Notes under the pieces: model-generated
Databases searched by the model: none
What the model was told of the DNA's origin: nothing
Seen by the model: the letters and a program-made list of their open reading frames with translations, nothing else
Translations under genes and position numbers: made by a program
Part shown: one piece after another, positions 1 through 7,644 of the stretch
Layout: each line of letters opens with the position of its first letter
Position numbering within the stretch: the stretch's first letter is position 1
Source: Anaerolineae bacterium
GTDB lineage: Bacteria; Chloroflexota; Anaerolineae; J036; Brachytrichaceae
Direction of reading: 5' to 3'
Assembly: GCA_947476335.1 (NCBI GenBank)
Contig: CANJQH010000005.1
Coordinates: 26,989 to 90,988, forward strand
Length of the DNA stretch: 64,000 nt

Positions 1-1336
1 TGCCATACGTCTCGCGGGGAATCGCTGCCATAGCCGCTTCGCGCGCCTGTCGGCGCTCTTCGAGAATCTGTGGCCGCGATGCAGTAGTGTCTGTGGTAGC
101 CTCGATATTCGACTGGCGCCACTGATACACACTGTCGATGACGCGCTTCACCATGCCGAATTCTTCCGGCGACAGCGGCTGCGGGAAAGCACGCTGACGA
201 ATCAGCAGCTCGCGCAGGCTCGGCGCAGACTGGGCGACGTCGTTACCAATCCATGTGCGCAGCGATTCATCATTTTCGAGCAGCTGCAGCGCCTCATTCA
301 ACGCCTCGCTTCCGCTCTTAATGTCGATGCGCCAGCGGGTCAGGCGCGCGGCAAGACGCGCATTCTGCCCTTCGCGCCCAATCGCCAGCGAAAGCTGGTC
401 GTCCGGCACAATTACGGTGGCATTCTTGTTGTCCACCGACGGATGCACAGACATCACTTTGGCCGGCCCAAGTGCTTTCGTAATGAACACGCCAGGATCA
501 GCGTTCCACTCGATGATGTCAATCTTTTCACCGCGCAGCTCAGTGATGATGCTTTGAATGCGCGCTCCGCGCTGGCCCACACATGCACCCACCGGGTCGA
601 CGCCAGCCTGCAGTGCTGCCACCGCTACCTTCGAACGTGAGCCTGGCTCGCGCGCAATTTCCTTGATTTCAACCGCGCCGCTGGCCACCTCAGGCACCTC
701 AATCTCGAGCAGGCGCTTGAGCATATTCTTGTGCGCACGCGAAAGCACGATCTGCGGCCCGCGCGATGTGCGCTTCACCTCAGCGACATACGCACGCACA
801 CGCTGTTGCATGTCGTACTTTTCGCCAGGGATCATCTCCTTCTTCGGGAGCTGACCTTCAATGCGGCCAAGGTTAATCGTAAATCCAGTCGAATTCAGCG
901 CAGTAACGGTTCCGCTGACGATTTCGCCTTCACGCTCGATGAAGGTGTTGAACTGGAAATCTTTTTCTGCTTCGCGCAGTTTCTGCACGATGATCTGTTT
1001 GGCATTTTGTGCGGCGATACGGCCGAGATCATTCGGCGTGACGTCGACCATAATGCAATCCCCGAGCATCGCATCCGGCTTCTGCCGCAACGATTCCTCG
1101 AGGCCAATTTCGGTTCGCTCATCTATCACGGACTCGACGACTTCTTTTTCGACGAATACGCGCATGTCGCCGCTGTCCATGTCGACCAGCGAAGAAACCG
1201 CTTGGCCAGGCATGATATTCGCGTATTTGCGATACGCCTGGACGATAGCCTGCTCGATCACACGGGTGACGACCTCGCGAGGCAGTGTGCGTTCGGCACT
1301 GATCTGGTTTAGGGCAAGTACAAATTCGCTCTTCAT
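1..1336 (-). CDS. nusA: Transcription termination/antitermination factor NusA (C-terminus beyond window)
   Basis: Read on the minus strand from ATG at 1336; the frame stays open to base 1, so about 445 residues are present and the C-terminus lies outside. NusA binds RNA polymerase and nascent RNA and modulates pausing, termination and antitermination. The order is typical: N-terminal polymerase-binding domain beginning MKSEFVLALNQISAERT, an S1 domain around residues 135-200 (GEIVSGTVTALNSTGFTINL), then two KH domains with the G-rich loops VGQRGARIQ and IGREGQNARLAARL. The region after the KH domains is helical and poorly conserved. It is divergent from moaB. Family assignment is secure; the complete length is not known. 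Confidence 0.95.
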   Translation of the reverse strand, partial: MKSEFVLALNQISAERTLPREVVTRVIEQAIVQAYRKYANIMPGQAVSSLVDMDSGDMRVFVEKEVVESVIDERTEIGLEESLRQKPDAMLGDCIMVDVTPNDLGRIAAQNAKQIIVQKLREAEKDFQFNTFIEREGEIVSGTVTALNSTGFTINLGRIEGQLPKKEMIPGEKYDMQQRVRAYVAEVKRTSRGPQIVLSRAHKNMLKRLLEIEVPEVASGAVEIKEIAREPGSRSKVAVAALQAGVDPVGACVGQRGARIQSIITELRGEKIDIIEWNADPGVFITKALGPAKVMSVHPSVDNKNATVIVPDDQLSLAIGREGQNARLAARLTRWRIDIKSGSEALNEALQLLENDESLRTWIGNDVAQSAPSLRELLIRQRAFPQPLSPEEFGMVKRVIDSVYQWRQSNIEATTDTTASRPQILEERRQAREAAMAAIPRETYG

Positions 1337-1801
1337 CGAATGACCTCAGCGTAGAAAAGCAAAAGTGGGCTTGCGACCCACTTCCATTCGTTAGCGCCTG
1401 AAGTTGAAACTTATTTATACCACGTTTCAATAGATGCGTCAAAAGATGCGTCAAAAGGGGGAGTGACTAAACTCAAGGATATTCCGCGAATCACGGCATC
1501 GCCCCGCCGCCCTGCCGTGATTCGCGGGTTCATGTAGTCGAGTTTAGTCACTCCCTCAAAAGGCACGTTCATGGTGACAGTTCAGGGTTCAGGACTGACG
1601 TAAAAATCCTGAGCGAGGCTATATTCGGCTGGCGACATCGACGCCGACGTTCGTCAAGCCAAACACGCACAAGGAGAAAGGGGATTGGCCGCACAAAAAG
1701 CAGCGTCAGTGCGCCGATTGCTGAAATCTGCCCCAAACGCCGGATGCGTCCGACACCAGGCCGCCTCAGGGTGCACCCTGTCCAACGACTACAATCACAC
1801 C
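1337..1801. other. Intergenic region between nusA and moaB with a palindromic element
   Basis: This gap between divergent genes holds no convincing gene. Its main content is the 97-bp family F inverted-repeat element at 1459-1555. An open frame reaches upstream of moaB to 1685 but begins with TTG, and the extra 39 residues have no family resemblance. Confidence 0.6.
1459..1555. mobile_element. Family F palindromic MITE-like element with 8-bp target duplication
   Basis: The ends GGGAGTGACTAAACTC and GAGTTTAGTCACTCCC are exact inverted repeats, and an inner pair CGCGAATCACGGCA / TGCCGTGATTCGCG forms a second stem. The element is flanked on both sides by TCAAAAGG (1451-1458 and 1556-1563), an exact 8-bp direct repeat that reads as a target-site duplication. 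The ends resemble those of family A (GTGACTA-ACTCA against GTAACTACTCA, and CCGCGAA-CACG inside), so it may be a diverged subfamily. There is no coding capacity. Confidence 0.8.
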
Positions 1802-2320
1802 ATGACCAGCCCTTCTACTGAACAGCATCGCGCCATTGCCCATCGCCAGGGCCCAGTGCACGTCGCCGTGGTCACCGTCAGCGACACGCGCACGCGGGAA
1901 AATGACACAGGGGGAGACCTGATTCAGCAGCGGCTGATTGATGCCGGCCACGTCGTGGTTTTTCGCGAAATTGTGCGCGACGAACCTGAGCGCATCGACG
2001 CACTGCTCGAACGCATCGTCGTGGAAACTGACGCACGGCTGATTCTTTTCACCGGCGGAACCGGAATCGCGCCGCGCGACACTACCTTCGACGTTATTTC
2101 GCGCCGACTGGAAAAAACCATGCCCGGATTTGGCGAATTGTTCCGCATGCTCAGCTTTAAGGAAGTCGGCGCAGCTGCCATGCTTTCACGTGCTACTGCC
2201 GGAACGTATCGTGGACGTGTAGTTTGTTCAATGCCGGGAAGCCCAAACGCGGTGCAGGTGGCCATGGACAACCTGATTCTTCCTGAGATTGAACATCTTG
2301 CGTGGGAAGTAGCCCGCTGA
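1802..2320 (+). CDS. moaB: Molybdenum cofactor biosynthesis protein MoaB/Mog family
   Basis: 172 residues from ATG 1802, the usual size of MoaB (about 170). The family binds molybdopterin and, in Mog-type members, adenylylates it before molybdenum insertion. The diagnostic motif [14 protein letters not shown] is present near residue 80, and the C-terminal [11 protein letters not shown] segment fits the molybdopterin-binding fold. The frame is open upstream to 1685, but the first ATG with family-like sequence downstream is 1802 ([26 protein letters not shown]). No other cofactor gene lies nearby, so MoaB and MogA cannot be separated by context. Confidence 0.9.
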   Translation: MTSPSTEQHRAIAHRQGPVHVAVVTVSDTRTRENDTGGDLIQQRLIDAGHVVVFREIVRDEPERIDALLERIVVETDARLILFTGGTGIAPRDTTFDVISRRLEKTMPGFGELFRMLSFKEVGAAAMLSRATAGTYRGRVVCSMPGSPNAVQVAMDNLILPEIEHLAWEVAR

Positions 2321-2372
2321 AGAGATTGATGCAGACTGGAGCCAGGCTATGGCCAAAGAAGTAGAGGAGAAA

Positions 2373-2444
2373 GCTACCTACGGGAGTTGAACCCGAAACC
2401 TATCGCTTACGAAGCGATTGCTCTACCGATTGAGCTAAGGTAGC
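2373..2444 (-). tRNA. tRNA-Thr (anticodon CGU)
   Basis: On the minus strand a 72-nt cloverleaf folds with a 7-bp acceptor stem (GCTACCT with AGGTAGC), D arm GCTC-AATCGGTA-GAGC, anticodon stem ATCGC/GCGAT with loop TTCGTAA (anticodon CGT), and T arm with TTCAACT. No CCA is encoded. The anticodon reads ACG, giving threonine. Confidence 0.93.
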
Positions 2445-2459
2445 AGTTGAACGGACAGC

Positions 2460-2488
2460 AGTATACACACGGACCACAGGTGAGTCAA
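2460..2488 (-). promoter_or_regulatory. Promoter of tRNA-Thr
   Basis: On the minus strand TTGACT (2483-2488) and TATACT (2460-2465) are separated by 17 nt, and the -10 box lies 15 nt upstream of the mature tRNA 5' end. This is close to the sigma-70 consensus. Confidence 0.65.
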
Positions 2489-2601
2489 TAGGAGAGTGCT
2501 CAAATCTAAAATGATGCGCCCTTCGTCCCGGATTCACTCACGCAGCGCGAGGACCGGATGGGCCATTTTCCAGCTCCGCAGAGGTGGGTTTTACTTACCT
2601 G

Positions 2602-2630
2602 TTGACACATTTCCCTCCCTCCGTTAGTAT
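2602..2630 (+). promoter_or_regulatory. Sigma-70 promoter of the aromatic amino acid operon
   Basis: TTGACA at 2602-2607 and TAGTAT at 2625-2630 with a 17-nt spacer. The expected start near 2637 lies just upstream of the tyrosine-rich leader peptide, so the short 5' UTR and the attenuator form one unit. Confidence 0.75.
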
Positions 2631-2650
2631 CCACACTCGTGGGTTTGAAC

Positions 2651-2740
2651 ATGTGCTTGTACGCAGGCTACCGCTATTATGGCTACTTTAGCAAGGCTAA
2701 AGAGAGCTTACTCGTGCGCGTATTCAGCACGGCAGGATAG
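2651..2740 (+). CDS. Tyrosine-rich leader peptide of the aro operon attenuator
   Basis: ATG 2651 to TAG 2738-2740 encodes 29 residues beginning MCLYAGYRYYGYF. Five of residues 4-12 are tyrosine (TAC, TAC, TAT, TAT, TAC) and residue 13 is phenylalanine. An in-frame GTG at 2639 is an alternative start. The codon run sits between the promoter and the antiterminator segment, as in classical leader peptides: slow decoding of Tyr codons would hold the ribosome upstream of the antiterminator strand. No strong Shine-Dalgarno sequence is visible. The peptide is probably only a translation sensor. Confidence 0.8.
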   Translation: MCLYAGYRYYGYFSKAKESLLVRVFSTAG

Positions 2741-2800
2741 ACGGAACGAAACGAACATCCTACAGGGCGCGGAGCACAGTAAGCTCTGCGCCCTTTTTTT
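2686..2800 (+). promoter_or_regulatory. Tyrosine attenuator: alternative antiterminator and terminator hairpins
   Basis: Three mutually exclusive pairings can be read. A protector hairpin pairs CTTTAGC (2686-2692) with GCTAAAG (2696-2702). An antiterminator pairs 2703-2717 with 2774-2787, 14 base pairs with one bulged C at 2713. A terminator pairs GGGCGCGGAGC (2765-2775) with GCTCTGCGCCC (2783-2793), followed by seven T. The antiterminator uses bases of the terminator stem and loop, so both cannot form together. A ribosome stalled on the Tyr codons would block the protector and free 2703-2717; one that finishes the peptide would cover that segment and let the terminator form. Confidence 0.8.
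2765..2800 (+). terminator. Attenuator terminator upstream of aroH
   Basis: An 11-bp GC-rich stem (one G-T pair) with loop ACAGTAA and a run of seven T at 2794-2800. It lies between the leader peptide and aroH, not after a gene, so it acts as a conditional terminator. Confidence 0.85.
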
Positions 2801-2841
2801 GTGTCACGGCCGTTTCAATACAGCAGGAGGAGTAAATTGAT

Positions 2842-3210
2842 ATGTGGATGCGAGGTGTCAGAGGCGCGACTTGCGCCACAGCCAACAGCAAAGAAGCCAT
2901 CATCGAAACAACGAAACAAATGCTGCAGCGCATTATTGTTGAGAACGACATGCAGCCGGACGAAATCGCCAGCGCATTTTTCTCGACCACGCGCGACCTA
3001 AATGCCGAATTCCCGGCCATCGCTGCACGCCAGCTCGGGTGGACCGATGTGCCGCTCATGTGTATGCACGAAATGGAGGTTCCCGGCGCCTTGCCTCAAT
3101 GTGTGCGAGTGATGGTGCACTGGAACACTGACAAACGGCCGAACCAGATTCGACACATCTATATCAACGGCGCCGAAAAGCTGCGCCCTGACCTGGTGCG
3201 CGAAGGCTGA
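2842..3210 (+). CDS. aroH: Chorismate mutase, AroH type
   Basis: 122 residues, the size of the monofunctional trimeric AroH chorismate mutases (B. subtilis 127). It converts chorismate to prephenate. The N-terminal MRGVRGA carries the active-site Arg equivalent, and HEMEVPGALPQCVRVMVHW matches the family segment with the catalytic Glu and Arg. A strong Shine-Dalgarno sequence, GCAGGAGGAG, lies about 9 nt before ATG 2842. It is the first structural gene after the attenuator and is followed by DAHP synthase and prephenate dehydrogenase, so flux toward tyrosine is controlled together. Confidence 0.93.
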   Translation: MWMRGVRGATCATANSKEAIIETTKQMLQRIIVENDMQPDEIASAFFSTTRDLNAEFPAIAARQLGWTDVPLMCMHEMEVPGALPQCVRVMVHWNTDKRPNQIRHIYINGAEKLRPDLVREG

Positions 3211-3302
3211 CAAACCAACCCGAACAAAATCGCTCGATCGGCGACTCTCACCACAGCAATCGTGCTGAAAAAGCGTGATGCGCAGATCGCAATATAGAAA
3301 TT

Positions 3303-4385
3303 ATGTCCTTCAAAACCGACGACGTGCGCATTCGCGAAATCAAGGAGCTTGCTCCGCCCGCGCATCTGATGCGCGAATTCCCACTTTCCAACGACGCATC
3401 CAGGGTTGTATACAACGCTCGCGAGGCGATCCACGGCATCCTGCACGGAAACGACGACCGTATGTTCGTCGTCGTCGGCCCATGCAGCATTCACGACACC
3501 CGTGCCGCACTCGAATACGCCGACCGCCTCAAGCTGCTGGCGGACCAGCTGACGAACGACCTCGTAATCATCATGCGCGTGTATTTTGAAAAGCCGCGCA
3601 CGACGGTCGGCTGGAAAGGCCTGATCAACGACCCATATCTGGACGGCTCGTTTCGCATCAACGAAGGCCTGCGCATCGCGCGCGAGCTGCTGCTGGAGAT
3701 CAACTCGCTTGGCCTGCCGGCGGCAACGGAATATCTCGACACAATTTCTCCACAGTACATCGCTGATTTGATCGCATGGGGCGCCATTGGCGCGCGCACA
3801 ACCGAATCGCAGGTGCACCGCGAACTCGCCAGCGGGCTATCCTGCCCCGTCGGGTTCAAAAATGGCACGGATGGCAACATCAAAATCGCTTCAGACGCAA
3901 TGATGGCCAGCCGCATGCCGCACCATTTTCTGTCAGTCACGAAAAGCGGCGTGAGCGCCATCGTTTCGACGGCGGGAAATCCGGATTGCCATGTGGTGTT
4001 GCGCGGTGGAAAAGATCCGAATTACGACGCCGCCAGCGTGCGCGCAGCAACGCAGTTCCTCATCAGCGTCGGGCTGAATCCGCGCCTGATGATCGACGCC
4101 TCACATGGCAACAGCAGCAAAAAACACGAGAACCAGATCCCGGTTTCCGAAGACATCGCCCGGCAGGTCGAACGCGGCGAACACAACATCGCCGGCGTCA
4201 TGATCGAGTCGAACCTGCTGGCCGGCCGCCAGGATATCGTCGCCGGCAAACCGCTGGAGTATGGCAAAAGCGTGACCGACGCGTGCATCGGCTGGGATGA
4301 CACGGTGCAGCTGCTGACGCGCCTGGCCAAAGCCGTGCGCAATCGCCGCGGCATCACCGAAAAGCCGGCGACGGCTGCAGTCTGA
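3303..4385 (+). CDS. aroG: 3-deoxy-7-phosphoheptulonate synthase, class I
   Basis: 360 residues, close to the AroF/AroG/AroH type (about 350). The enzyme condenses phosphoenolpyruvate and erythrose 4-phosphate, the first step of the shikimate pathway. Visible motifs are VVGPCSIHD, KPRTTVGWKG, GARTTESQVHRELASGLSCP, GFKNGTDG and DASHGNSSKKHENQ, which hold the substrate and metal ligands. It follows aroH after 92 nt and precedes tyrA by 5 nt. Allosteric specificity cannot be read with confidence; the tyrA/aroH context and upstream Tyr attenuator suggest a tyrosine-linked isozyme. Confidence 0.94.
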   Translation: MSFKTDDVRIREIKELAPPAHLMREFPLSNDASRVVYNAREAIHGILHGNDDRMFVVVGPCSIHDTRAALEYADRLKLLADQLTNDLVIIMRVYFEKPRTTVGWKGLINDPYLDGSFRINEGLRIARELLLEINSLGLPAATEYLDTISPQYIADLIAWGAIGARTTESQVHRELASGLSCPVGFKNGTDGNIKIASDAMMASRMPHHFLSVTKSGVSAIVSTAGNPDCHVVLRGGKDPNYDAASVRAATQFLISVGLNPRLMIDASHGNSSKKHENQIPVSEDIARQVERGEHNIAGVMIESNLLAGRQDIVAGKPLEYGKSVTDACIGWDDTVQLLTRLAKAVRNRRGITEKPATAAV

Positions 4386-4390
4386 ATCCG

Positions 4391-5278
4391 ATGACGAACG
4401 AAAATTCCGCACCAGACAGCGCACCCGCGCGCACAATCTGCATTGTCGGCATCGGGCTGATGGGCGCTTCCTTTGCCCTGGCGCTCAAAGCACGCGGCTA
4501 CAACGGGCGAATCACTGGCGTTTCGCGCAGCACCGCCACGCGTGACAAAGCGTTGCAGCGCAGCGTCGTCGATTTCGCCACGACCGATCTGGCCGAGGGC
4601 GTGCGCGACGCGGACGTAATTGTGCTGTGCACCCCCGTGCGGCTGCTCGTGGAACAAATCGCTGCAGTTGGCGCACTCTGCCGGCCGGGTGCAATCATCA
4701 CCGACATGGGCAGCACAAAGAGCAACGTCATCGCCGCCATGAACGCGCTGCCCGCGCACGTGCGTGCGATCGGTTCACATCCAATGTGCGGCAAAGAAAC
4801 CGCCGGCATCGACGTGGCCGAACCCGGCCTGTACGAAAACGCGCCATGGATTCTGACACGCAGCGCGCGCACCGACGATGAAGCATTCGCCGTCATACAA
4901 GCACTCGCCGTGCTCGTTGGCGCGCGGCCGCGCGAAATTGATGTGACGCAACATGATGCACTGCTCGCCCACGCCAGCCATCTTCCGTGGGCAGTGTCGA
5001 CCGCGATGGTCTACACCACCGACCATTTTGCTGTCGACCATCCAGCGGTCTGGCAAGTGACCGCGGGCGGCTACCGCGACACCAGCCGCGTCGCTGCAAG
5101 CGACGTCACGATGTGGACGGACATCGCACTGACCAATCAGTCCGCCATCCTCGCGGCCATTCGAGATTTTCAGTTTAGCCTTGATCAGCTGGCCGTGCTG
5201 ATCGAACGCGGCGACGAGGCGGGCCTGCGCTCATTCATCGAACGTGCAGCAGTGGCAAGAAAAGCGAAATACGGGTGA
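4391..5278 (+). CDS. tyrA: Prephenate dehydrogenase
   Basis: 295 residues with an N-terminal Rossmann fold (ICIVGIGLMGASFALALK) and the catalytic segment IGSHPMCGKETAG containing the active-site His. It oxidatively decarboxylates prephenate to 4-hydroxyphenylpyruvate, the committed step to tyrosine. There is no fused chorismate mutase domain, consistent with the separate aroH. No C-terminal ACT domain is visible, so feedback inhibition may be weak or absent, and control may rest more on the attenuator. The start is 5 nt after the DAHP synthase stop. Confidence 0.92.
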   Translation: MTNENSAPDSAPARTICIVGIGLMGASFALALKARGYNGRITGVSRSTATRDKALQRSVVDFATTDLAEGVRDADVIVLCTPVRLLVEQIAAVGALCRPGAIITDMGSTKSNVIAAMNALPAHVRAIGSHPMCGKETAGIDVAEPGLYENAPWILTRSARTDDEAFAVIQALAVLVGARPREIDVTQHDALLAHASHLPWAVSTAMVYTTDHFAVDHPAVWQVTAGGYRDTSRVAASDVTMWTDIALTNQSAILAAIRDFQFSLDQLAVLIERGDEAGLRSFIERAAVARKAKYG

Positions 5279-5284
5279 ACTTAA

Positions 5285-5328
5285 TTTCAGATTTCAGGTG
5301 GGTTCACGCCGACGCTGAAAATCTGAAC
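5285..5328. repeat. Inverted repeat downstream of tyrA
   Basis: TTCAGATTTCAG and CTGAAAATCTGAA are near-perfect inverted repeats just after the tyrA stop. The hairpin has no T-run, so terminator activity is doubtful. Similar AAATCTGAAAT sequence borders the neighbouring family A element. Confidence 0.4.
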
Positions 5329-5332
5329 TCTG

Positions 5333-5415
5333 GCAACGATTCAGGCCGTCCGATTTTTCAACGCGAAACACGCGCGTGTTTCGCAGGAAATACTGATCCA
5401 GTCCTGAATCGTTAC
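5333..5415. mobile_element. Family A MITE-like element between tyrA and aroA
   Basis: Ends GCAACGATTCAGG and CCTGAATCGTTAC, with the conserved inner blocks TTTTTCAACGCGAAACACG and GTGTTTCGCAGGAAATACTGATC. It is a short 83-bp copy without the long central stem. Flanks GAACTCTG (5325-5332) and GAAATCTG (5416-5423) agree at 7 of 8 positions, consistent with an aged 8-bp target duplication. It lies inside the aro operon without interrupting a gene. Confidence 0.8.
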
Positions 5416-5432
5416 GAAATCTGAAATCTGAA

Positions 5433-6743
5433 ATGGACAAAACCCTCTCCCGAATCCGCGCACTACAAGGTGTATTGCGCGTGCCGAGCGACCGCAGCAT
5501 CACCGTGCGCGCGACGTTGCTCGGCGCCGTGGCCGACGGCGTCAGCCGTGTGCGCGAGCCGCTCGATTCCGATGACACCAATGCTGCGCTGGACTGCCTT
5601 GCTGGCCTCGGCATAGCGGTGGCAAATCTTTCGAGCATGTGCGATCCGCTTGGATTGCGCATTCCTGGACTTGGGCTACGCGGGCTGCGCGCGCCACGCG
5701 AGACGCTGCACTGCGGTTCGTCAGGCGCAACAATGCGACTGCTGGCGGGCCTGCTGAGCGGGCAGCATTTCGATAGCACGCTCGATGGCAGCGAACAGCT
5801 GCGGCGGCGGCCGATGCGGCGCGTTACGGATCCGCTGGCGGTGATGGGCGCGCACATCGACAGCATTGACGGCAAAGCACCGCTTGCCATTCACGCAGCG
5901 TCGTCACTGCATGCGCTCGACTACGTCATGCCCGTAGCGAGTGCGCAGGTGAAATCGTCGATCTTGCTGGCGGGTTTGTACGCCGACGGCCCGGTGACGG
6001 TGCACGAGCCAGCACCGACGCGCGATCACACCGAGATCATGTTGCGCGCAATGGGCGCAGACATACGCACAGAGCGCAACGCTGACGGCAGTGCGGCGGT
6101 GACTTTGACGCCGCCGACGCGTCTGCGGCCGCTCGACATGCTGGTGCCAGCGGATATTTCGTCAGCGGCATTTTTTCTTGTTGCAGCGGCGCTGTTGCCC
6201 GAATCAAAGCTGACGTTGGTGGAGGTGGGGGTGAACGAAACCCGCACCGGCCTGCTGGACGCGATGCGGCAGATGGGGGTGCAGATTGAACAGCGCAACA
6301 CGCGCACCGAAGCGGGCGAACCGATTGCTGACCTGGTGGTGCACAGCGGCGAGCTGCACGCAATTGAAATTGGTGGCGCGCTGGTGGCGCGCATGATCGA
6401 TGAACTGCCGATTTTCGCCGTGCTGGCGACGCAGGCGCACGGCCGCACTGTAGTTCGCGATGCACAAGAGCTGCGTGTGAAGGAAAGCAACCGCGTCGAA
6501 GGGCTCGTGGCGCAACTGCGCGCGATGGGCGCACAAATTGAAGCAACGATGGATGGCTTTGTCATCAACGGCCCCACCCCGTTGTTGGGCGCAACCGTCG
6601 ACGGTTTGGGCGACCATCGTATGGCGATGTCGCTGGCGGTAGCTGCGCTGGCGGCACAAGGCGACACGTGCATTACGGGTGCGGAGTGCGTAAGCAAGAC
6701 ATACCCGGAGTTCTGGCGTGACTTGGATCGCGTTATGTTTTAA
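5433..6743 (+). CDS. aroA: 3-phosphoshikimate 1-carboxyvinyltransferase (EPSP synthase)
   Basis: 436 residues, standard for AroA (about 430). It transfers the enolpyruvyl group of phosphoenolpyruvate to shikimate 3-phosphate. Motifs include VPSDRSITVRATLLGAVADG at the N-terminus, the loop CGSSGATMRLLAGLL, QVKSSILLAGLYA, and the C-terminal LRVKESNRVEGL and DGLGDHRMAMSLAVAAL. ATG 5433 lies directly behind the AAATCTGAAATCTGAA sequence next to the family A element. It is the fourth structural gene of the operon. Confidence 0.95.
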   Translation: MDKTLSRIRALQGVLRVPSDRSITVRATLLGAVADGVSRVREPLDSDDTNAALDCLAGLGIAVANLSSMCDPLGLRIPGLGLRGLRAPRETLHCGSSGATMRLLAGLLSGQHFDSTLDGSEQLRRRPMRRVTDPLAVMGAHIDSIDGKAPLAIHAASSLHALDYVMPVASAQVKSSILLAGLYADGPVTVHEPAPTRDHTEIMLRAMGADIRTERNADGSAAVTLTPPTRLRPLDMLVPADISSAAFFLVAAALLPESKLTLVEVGVNETRTGLLDAMRQMGVQIEQRNTRTEAGEPIADLVVHSGELHAIEIGGALVARMIDELPIFAVLATQAHGRTVVRDAQELRVKESNRVEGLVAQLRAMGAQIEATMDGFVINGPTPLLGATVDGLGDHRMAMSLAVAALAAQGDTCITGAECVSKTYPEFWRDLDRVMF

Positions 6744-6778
6744 ATCAAACCCGGCTTTTTAGAAGCCGGGTTTGATTT
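6742..6778. terminator. Perfect 16-bp stem-loop after aroA
   Basis: AAATCAAACCCGGCTT (6742-6757) pairs exactly with AAGCCGGGTTTGATTT (6763-6778). The stem begins inside the aroA stop codon. The following sequence is T-rich but interrupted, so this may be a partial terminator or an RNA-stabilising hairpin between aroA and aroE. Its core, ACCCGGCTT-loop-AAGCCGGGT, recurs in the palindrome after the HAD gene near 56271. Confidence 0.55.
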
Positions 6779-6801
6779 AGTTTCTTAATTTTGTTTTGCC
6801 T

Positions 6802-7617
6802 ATGCGAATCGGACTCATCGGCTACCCCGTACAGCACAGCGCCTCGCCACGTATGCAGAACGCTGCATTCGCCGCCGTCGGACTCACAGAATGGACGTAC
6901 GAGCTGTGGCCTACGCCGCTCGACGCACTTGCCGAACGGTTGCGCGAATTGCGAAAAAACCACCACATCGGCGGCTGCAATGTCACCATTCCACATAAAC
7001 AGAATGTGCTCGGCGCCCTCGACGTCCTCAGCGACCACGCACGTATGCTCGGCGCGGTCAATACCATCGTCAAACGCGACGGACAGCTAATCGGTCACAA
7101 CACGGACTGGCTGGGGTTTCTCGCCGACCTGCGCTTCAACGGCTTCGAGCCCGTCGGTGGGCAGCGCGCGCTCGTGCTCGGCGCCGGCGGCTCGGCACGC
7201 GGCATCGTCTACGCACTGCTCAAGTGCGGACTGCGCGTTCACATTGTTAATCGCGATGCCGCGCGCGCCCATTCTCTGGCGCATGACCTGCATCCGCTCG
7301 GCACCGTGTCCGCCATCACCACCATGCACCAGGCCGGCGCCATCGACCTGATCATTAACTGCACGTCCGCCGGCATGGATCCACACCTCGACACCACGCC
7401 ATGGCCGCTCGATCTGCCCTTCCCGCGACAGGCATTTCTGTATGACCTCGTCTACAAACCACGACAGACTGTGTTGATACAACAAGCCGAGGCAGCCGGC
7501 GCGCGCTGCGCCGGCGGAATCGGCATGCTCGCCGAGCAAGGCGCCGCCGCCTTTGAACTCTGGACTGGCGTCCCCGCCGCGCAGGTTGCGCCTGTCATGC
7601 GCGCCGCGCTCGGCTAA
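6802..7617 (+). CDS. aroE: Shikimate dehydrogenase
   Basis: 271 residues from ATG 6802 (a TTG 6 nt upstream is also in frame). It reduces 3-dehydroshikimate with NADPH. The substrate-binding start IGLIGYPVQHSASPRMQNAAF and GGCNVTIPHK (with the catalytic Lys), the Rossmann loop VLGAGGSARGIVYAL, and GIGMLAEQGAAAFELWTG are all recognisable. The usual SPxxHN reads SPRMQN here, a His to Gln change worth noting but outside the catalytic pair. It follows the aroA hairpin. Confidence 0.93.
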   Translation: MRIGLIGYPVQHSASPRMQNAAFAAVGLTEWTYELWPTPLDALAERLRELRKNHHIGGCNVTIPHKQNVLGALDVLSDHARMLGAVNTIVKRDGQLIGHNTDWLGFLADLRFNGFEPVGGQRALVLGAGGSARGIVYALLKCGLRVHIVNRDAARAHSLAHDLHPLGTVSAITTMHQAGAIDLIINCTSAGMDPHLDTTPWPLDLPFPRQAFLYDLVYKPRQTVLIQQAEAAGARCAGGIGMLAEQGAAAFELWTGVPAAQVAPVMRAALG

Positions 7618-7644
7618 CCCACACGTAGAATCACCGCCATCTAT

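Noticed and set aside
2600..2800. T-box riboswitch upstream of aroH
   Set aside because: No T-box antiterminator sequence (AGGGTGGNACCGCG) and no specifier stem; the leader peptide and pairing explain the region.
6742..6778. Strong intrinsic terminator splitting the aro operon
   Set aside because: The stem is perfect but the T-tract is interrupted, so complete termination cannot be claimed; kept only as a stem-loop.
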